NCBI RefSeq assembly: GCF_035938995.1
Contig: NZ_DASZGI010000288.1
Coordinates: 1-8,962, forward strand
DNA length: 8,962 nt
Direction of reading: 5' to 3'
Source: DASZGI01 sp035938995
Lineage (GTDB): Bacteria; Actinomycetota; Actinomycetes; Streptomycetales; Catenulisporaceae
Shown: positions 6,237 through 8,962 of the stretch, piece after piece
Layout of the letters: each line of letters opens with the position of its first letter
Position numbering within the stretch: position 1 is the stretch's first letter
The notes under the pieces: generated by a model
Seen by the model: the letters and a program-made list of their open reading frames with translations, nothing else
Database searches by the model: none
Told to the model about the DNA's origin: nothing
Program-made: the position numbers and the translations under genes

Positions 6237-6629
6237 TGCAGGTCCACATTTCGACTTCGATGACTGAATTGACCCCGCGTCGCGCATCCTTGCCGCCCGG
6301 TTGTTTCGAGCCGAAGCATGCCTGTTCCCCAGGGCTGCTCCTGTCCCTGCGGTGGCCGCCGCTTCCAGGCGTGAACAAGCTTCCTGCGCAGAGCACGGCC
6401 TCCCGCCACAGCGAAATCCTTTGTCGGCCCGGTACCAGACGGGTGCCGCCGTCCCGGACACAGCAGCAGCACCCGATCTTGATCCACCCTGCTGCATGTG
6501 TCGATGTGCCCAGCCACCGATTTGGCTGCTGCTCGCAGTGGATGCCCACAAAGCGCCGGGCTGCACTGACATCACCACGAGGTCGGGTCGTTCACGGCAA
6601 CGGACCCTCCGGGTTGGTCGCGTGCGGCC
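6237..6629. other. Region upstream of the GMC gene without a recognisable gene
   Basis: About 390 bases with open frames on both strands but no start with a ribosome binding site and no family pattern. It should contain the GMC gene's promoter on the minus strand; I find no convincing -35/-10 pair. It could include worn-out coding sequence linked to the truncated frame at 6630-6845. Confidence 0.4.
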
Positions 6630-6845
6630 TCACATTCGGTAACCGGCGCTCGGTATCAGGTCACGACGAGGGGTGTCGACCGGCGTGCGGCGCCCGACGA
6701 TCTCCCGGATCCTCGCGGTCTGCACGTCTATGACCCGGGGGCCGTTGCCGGTCCGCAGCCGCCGCGACTCCTCCCAGACGATCTTCGGCGCGGCGGGGTT
6801 CACAGGCGCCGACACGCGGTATCCGGCCTTGCGCAGCGCCGCTTC
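6630..6845 (-). pseudogene. Truncated unrecognised reading frame (C-terminal fragment)
   Basis: A continuous minus-strand frame of about 70 codons ends at TGA 6630-6632. It reads like real protein rather than noise: 'VEAALRKAGYRVSAPVNP', then 'AAPKIVWEESRRLRTGNG' and 'PRVIDVQTARIREIVGRR', with helix-like spacing of charged and aliphatic residues and high G/C at third positions. Its 5' part breaks off next to the end of the IS5-type remnant (6861 onward), so an insertion or deletion there probably removed the beginning. I do not recognise the family. A GTG at 6813-6815 could start a 61-residue product, but no ribosome binding site supports it. Confidence 0.4.
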
Positions 6846-6860
6846 GACGCAGCACTGGGA

Positions 6861-7136
6861 TCAGAACGAGGTTTTCAGTCGTCGCCAGCAGACGATTGCG
6901 CAGCCGAGGGTGACGAACACCTGACGGATATCGTCGCGGCGCTCCCAGCCGATGCGCAGGCGGCACAACCAGTGCAGCAGCCCGATAGCGCCATCCACGA
7001 CCCAGCAGTGCACGCCCAGCCCAGAGCCGTGCGCCACGCCACGGCGGGCGATCACCGCAGTGATCTTAAGCGCGCGGATCCGGTCGCGGTGGCGCTCGCG
7101 ATCAGAGGTGCGGTCGGCGTAGACCCGACGCGGACG
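6861..7136 (-). pseudogene. IS5-family transposase, C-terminal remnant
   Basis: About 91 codons end at TGA 6861-6863. The frame reads RPRRVYADR (second catalytic Asp region), 'ITAVIARRGVAHGSGLG', CWVVDGAIGLLHWLCRLRI, 'WERRDDIRQVFVTLGCAIVCWRRL'. This follows the well-known end of actinobacterial IS5-family DDE transposases (…YADRGYD…ARRGTPHGSGLG…WVVERT.AWLH.FRRLRIRWERR.DI…LGCALICWRRL). The N-terminal two thirds and the first catalytic Asp are absent. The catalytic Glu of WVVERT is replaced by Asp (codon 6993-6995), so even this part is decayed. The frame loses similarity at about 7137, where a different element's sequence begins. It is not functional. Confidence 0.82.
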
Positions 7137-7409
7137 GGACGGATTCCACGGGCCGTCGCAACTTAGGTCTAAGAGCCCTGATTCTCGTGTTCGTTTGGTT
7201 GGCTGTCGGCTGGGTGGCGTGAGTTCCGGCGGTTTGCGGTGTTGGTGAGTGTCTTCGGTGCCGGTTCAAGCGCGGGTTGCGTTGTGCGGGATGACTCCCC
7301 GCGCGGTCTCGGTGAGGATCTCCTCACAGCCGTCGCCTCCCGCCCCACGCAGCTTCCCTTCCGGGTACGCAGTGCGCTTGCGGCCCGCAACTGCGCACGT
7401 GACACCACA

Positions 7410-7565
7410 GCAACGCCTTCGGCCCAGCGTCCGGCCGCGAGCAGGCGCTCGACCACGGCCCGCACTTGGTCGGCGATGACCGCGGCGACCGCACCCGGCT
7501 CAAAGGCGCTGGGCGTCCAGCAGCGCGGTCCACGAGGTGCGCCCGGGTTCCAGGGCGGCGATCCA
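7410..7565 (-). pseudogene. Frameshifted transposase relic (IS701-like/NF041680-type group)
   Basis: In one minus-strand frame 'WIAALEPGRTSWTALLDAQRL' (7565 down to 7503) reads up to a TGA at 7500-7502; in the next frame it resumes as 'GAVAAVIADQVRAVVERLL' and 'AAGRWAEG' (about 7491 down to 7411). Joined, this matches a stretch I remember from a large actinobacterial DDE transposase group (…SFVAALEPGRTSWTALLDA.RL……ATAVTADQLRAVVERLIAAGHW.EG…). A frameshift or small deletion around 7495-7502 therefore separates two halves of one gene. Neither the catalytic acidic residues after this segment nor the N-terminus can be recognised in the flanks. The family name is from memory and less certain than the statement that two frames form one broken coding sequence. 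Confidence 0.5.
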
Positions 7566-7982
7566 GCAGCAGCTGCTCGAGCGGCTGCTGGCCGGGCATG
7601 ACTCCGCGATCGAGCTGAGCTGGACGAAGAGCGACGCGGACAACTGCAGAGGGCCGTCGAGGCGTTGTGTGGTGGCGGTCGCCAGGGCCGCTTCATGTGG
7701 GGCTGGAGAGATCGTCGCAGGTGACGAATCGAAGTCCCGCAGATGACGGGGCACCAGCTGAGCAACTTCAGACCGATCCTGCGACTGATGCCCTGTCAGC
7801 ATGCCGCCAGGGCCGACAGATCCTTAGCACCGGTCTTCGTTCCAATGTTCCTCAACCCCTGTTCACAGAGCACCGTAAAGCCGTTTGGCCAGGAGGCGAC
7901 GCCGTCGATCAGCAGCGGCGAAGGCATTGGGGCCGCTGCGGTCCTGTCGGCAGCCAGCCATTGGCCTCGCGCATCAAACGTC

Positions 7983-8040
7983 AGCTCGGGCTAGGTCACC
8001 GCGTGGCCTGACTCATCGTCAGGCCAGCCTAGGCCGAGCT
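7983..8040. repeat. Nested inverted repeat (13-bp outer arms around a 9-bp perfect hairpin)
   Basis: Outer arms AGCTCGGGCTAGG (7983-7995) and CCTAGGCCGAGCT (8028-8040) are reverse complements at 12 of 13 positions. Inside them lies a perfect 9-bp stem TGGCCTGAC (8004-8012) and GTCAGGCCA (8018-8026) with the 5-base loop TCATC. Eight unpaired bases (7996-8003) face a single one (8027), so the whole folds as a 22-pair stem with one asymmetric bulge. It sits at the border between transposon debris and the upstream region of the ice-binding-like gene. A strong terminator without a U-tract, or a mobile-element terminal or recombination hairpin, would both fit. Confidence 0.8.
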
Positions 8041-8291
8041 ACCGACTTCACTACCGTGCGCCCCCTGCCATGTCGCGCTTCACCCAAATGGCCGTCCATT
8101 CACTACCGTATTTCATGGTTTGCGATCGCTACGTTTGATCAGGACGCTGGGTGCCTCCACCTCGAGAGGGCGGCCGCGCGTGCGTCGCGTTCGCTGATCA
8201 GGGCGCAACTGTCCGACGTGGCTGTCTCGATCTATCGCTACGGGCTTGTGCCGTGTGAGCCGGCCCGTCACCGAAGCCGGAAGGGTTCTCG

Positions 8292-8962
8292 ATGACTGTT
8301 CACTTCGCGTGGCCGCGCCGGCGCGATGCTCGCCGCCGCTCCACGGCCGCCGCCGCGCCTCTCGCCGTCCTGGGCGTGCTCGCCGTGGCATTGACGGTGG
8401 TGTTCACCGGCGCGCCTCATGCGAGGGCCGCGCAGGCTCCCGTGGGCCTGGGGACCGCCGACAGCTTCGCGGTGCTGGCGGGAACCACGGTCACAAATAC
8501 CGGTGCCAGCGTGATCAGCGGCGATCTCGGTGTCAGCCCGGGCACCGCAGTCACCGGGTTTCCGCCGGGCACGGTGAACGGGGTCATTCACCAGGCCGAC
8601 GCGGTCGCCGCGCAGGCCCAGAGCGACCTGACCGCGGCGTACAACGACGCCGCCGGTCGCGGCCCGGCCACCGCCGAGTCCGCCGACCTCGGCGGGCAGA
8701 CGCTCACGCCCGGGGTCTACGCGTCCACCTCCACCCCGAACCTGACCGGCACCGTGACGCTCGACGCCCAGGGCGACCCGAGCGCGGTGTTCATCTTCCA
8801 GATGACCTCCACCCTGATCACCGCCTCCGGCAGCAACGTCGCGCTGATCAACGGCGCCCAGGCCTGCAACGTGTTCTGGCAGGTCGGCAGCTCCGCCACG
8901 TTGGGCACGAACTCCACCTTCCGGGGAAGCATCCTGGCCCTGACGTCCATCACCGCGAACAC
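8292..8962 (+). CDS. Secreted DUF3494 ice-binding-like protein, 3' end beyond the window
   Basis: ATG 8292-8294 with GGAAGGG (8279-8285) six bases upstream; 223 codons are seen before the window ends. Residues 1-46 form a signal peptide: basic RRRDARRR, a hydrophobic stretch 'PLAVLGVLAVALTVVFTGA', and a likely cleavage site AHARA|AQ after residue 46. The mature part has DUF3494 hallmarks: 'LGTADSFAVLAGTTVTNTG' (53-71), ISGDLGVSPGTAVTGFPPG (75-93), 'AQAQSDLTAAYNDAAGR' (107-123), DLGGQTLTPGVYAS (132-145), 'GTVTLDAQGDPSAVFIFQM' (153-171) and 'ACNVFWQVGSSATLGTNSTF' (191-210). This family folds as a discontinuous right-handed beta-solenoid; some members bind ice, but in many actinobacteria the domain is fused to cell-wall-anchor or other repeats and the role is unproven. 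Any C-terminal anchor lies outside the window. Confidence 0.92.
   Translation, partial: MTVHFAWPRRRDARRRSTAAAAPLAVLGVLAVALTVVFTGAPHARAAQAPVGLGTADSFAVLAGTTVTNTGASVISGDLGVSPGTAVTGFPPGTVNGVIHQADAVAAQAQSDLTAAYNDAAGRGPATAESADLGGQTLTPGVYASTSTPNLTGTVTLDAQGDPSAVFIFQMTSTLITASGSNVALINGAQACNVFWQVGSSATLGTNSTFRGSILALTSITAN

Larger units (their letters stand above)
7137..8291. other. Long decayed region without an intact gene
   Basis: Roughly 1.15 kb. It contains CTTAGGTCTAAG (7162-7173), a short palindrome near the probable edge of a mobile element, the transposase relic at about 7410-7565, open but unrecognisable frames between 7570 and 7980, the nested inverted repeat at 7983-8040, and about 250 bp leading to the ice-binding-like gene. 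Frames on both strands change often and none begins with a good ribosome binding site. I read it as insertion-sequence debris joined to the upstream region of the next gene. Confidence 0.55.

Noticed and set aside
6237..6578. 114-residue N-terminal extension of the GMC oxidoreductase
   Set aside because: The extension has low complexity and no signal peptide, and the FAD-binding motif belongs within the first ~15 residues, as obtained with the ATG at 6236.
2653..7136. Calling the KARI-GMC island a proven composite transposon
   Set aside because: The two IS remnants share no overlapping segment to compare, their motifs recall different IS5 subgroups, and no terminal inverted repeats or target duplications could be matched.
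7169..7765. A 198-codon minus-strand frame as a single gene
   Set aside because: Only one internal block resembles a protein family, and its continuation lies in another frame; the rest is Arg/Ser/Pro-rich noise typical of out-of-frame GC-rich DNA.
1..8962. CRISPR arrays, tRNA or rRNA genes, toxin-antitoxin or anti-phage modules
   Set aside because: I looked on both strands and saw no regularly spaced repeats, no cloverleaf-compatible segment with a GTTCRANNC T-loop that I could support, and no recognisable defence protein.

Overview
The base composition (very GC-rich, G or C at most third codon positions), GTG/TTG starts, a probable leaderless mRNA and the protein families point to a soil-type actinobacterium. 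I would guess Streptomycetales, Catenulisporales, Frankiales or Pseudonocardiales, but the sequence does not settle the genus. Assignments come from reading the translations and remembered family patterns; no database search was run.

Left part (1-2582): an ordinary-looking gene neighbourhood. The 3' end of an alkylmercury-lyase-like gene (1-189, +) converges on two translationally coupled NTF2/SnoaL-fold genes (285-1075, -). Perfect tandem and palindromic repeats lie in the 95-bp convergent gap. Divergent from the NTF2 pair is a tight three-gene operon (1341-2582, +): an ArsR-type repressor without a visible metal site, then two SRPBCC-fold proteins, with a 4-nt overlap and a 1-nt gap. An inverted repeat sits over the repressor's -10 box, and the GTG start lies where transcription should begin, so autoregulation of a leaderless message is a reasonable model.

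Middle part (2583-7136): a small island bounded by debris of IS5-type elements. It holds a plant-like, long-form (class II) ketol-acid reductoisomerase of 491 aa (2953-4428, -) and a 500-aa GMC-family FAD oxidoreductase (4734-6236, -). No other branched-chain amino acid gene is nearby. The left edge carries the first 25 codons of an IS5-family transposase (2653-2730, -). The right edge carries the last ~90 codons of another (6861-7136, -), next to the tail of an unrecognised truncated gene (6630-6845, -).

Right part (7137-8962): a decayed stretch with frameshifted pieces of a second transposase type (about 7410-7565, -), then a striking nested inverted repeat (7983-8040), then a 250-bp upstream region with several short direct repeats. 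The window closes inside a secreted DUF3494 ice-binding-like protein (8292 to the edge, +).

I saw no tRNA, rRNA, CRISPR array or known anti-phage system. The points most worth following are the horizontally mobile-looking plant-type KARI plus GMC oxidase pair, the operator over the leaderless ArsR promoter, and the nested inverted repeat at 7983-8040.
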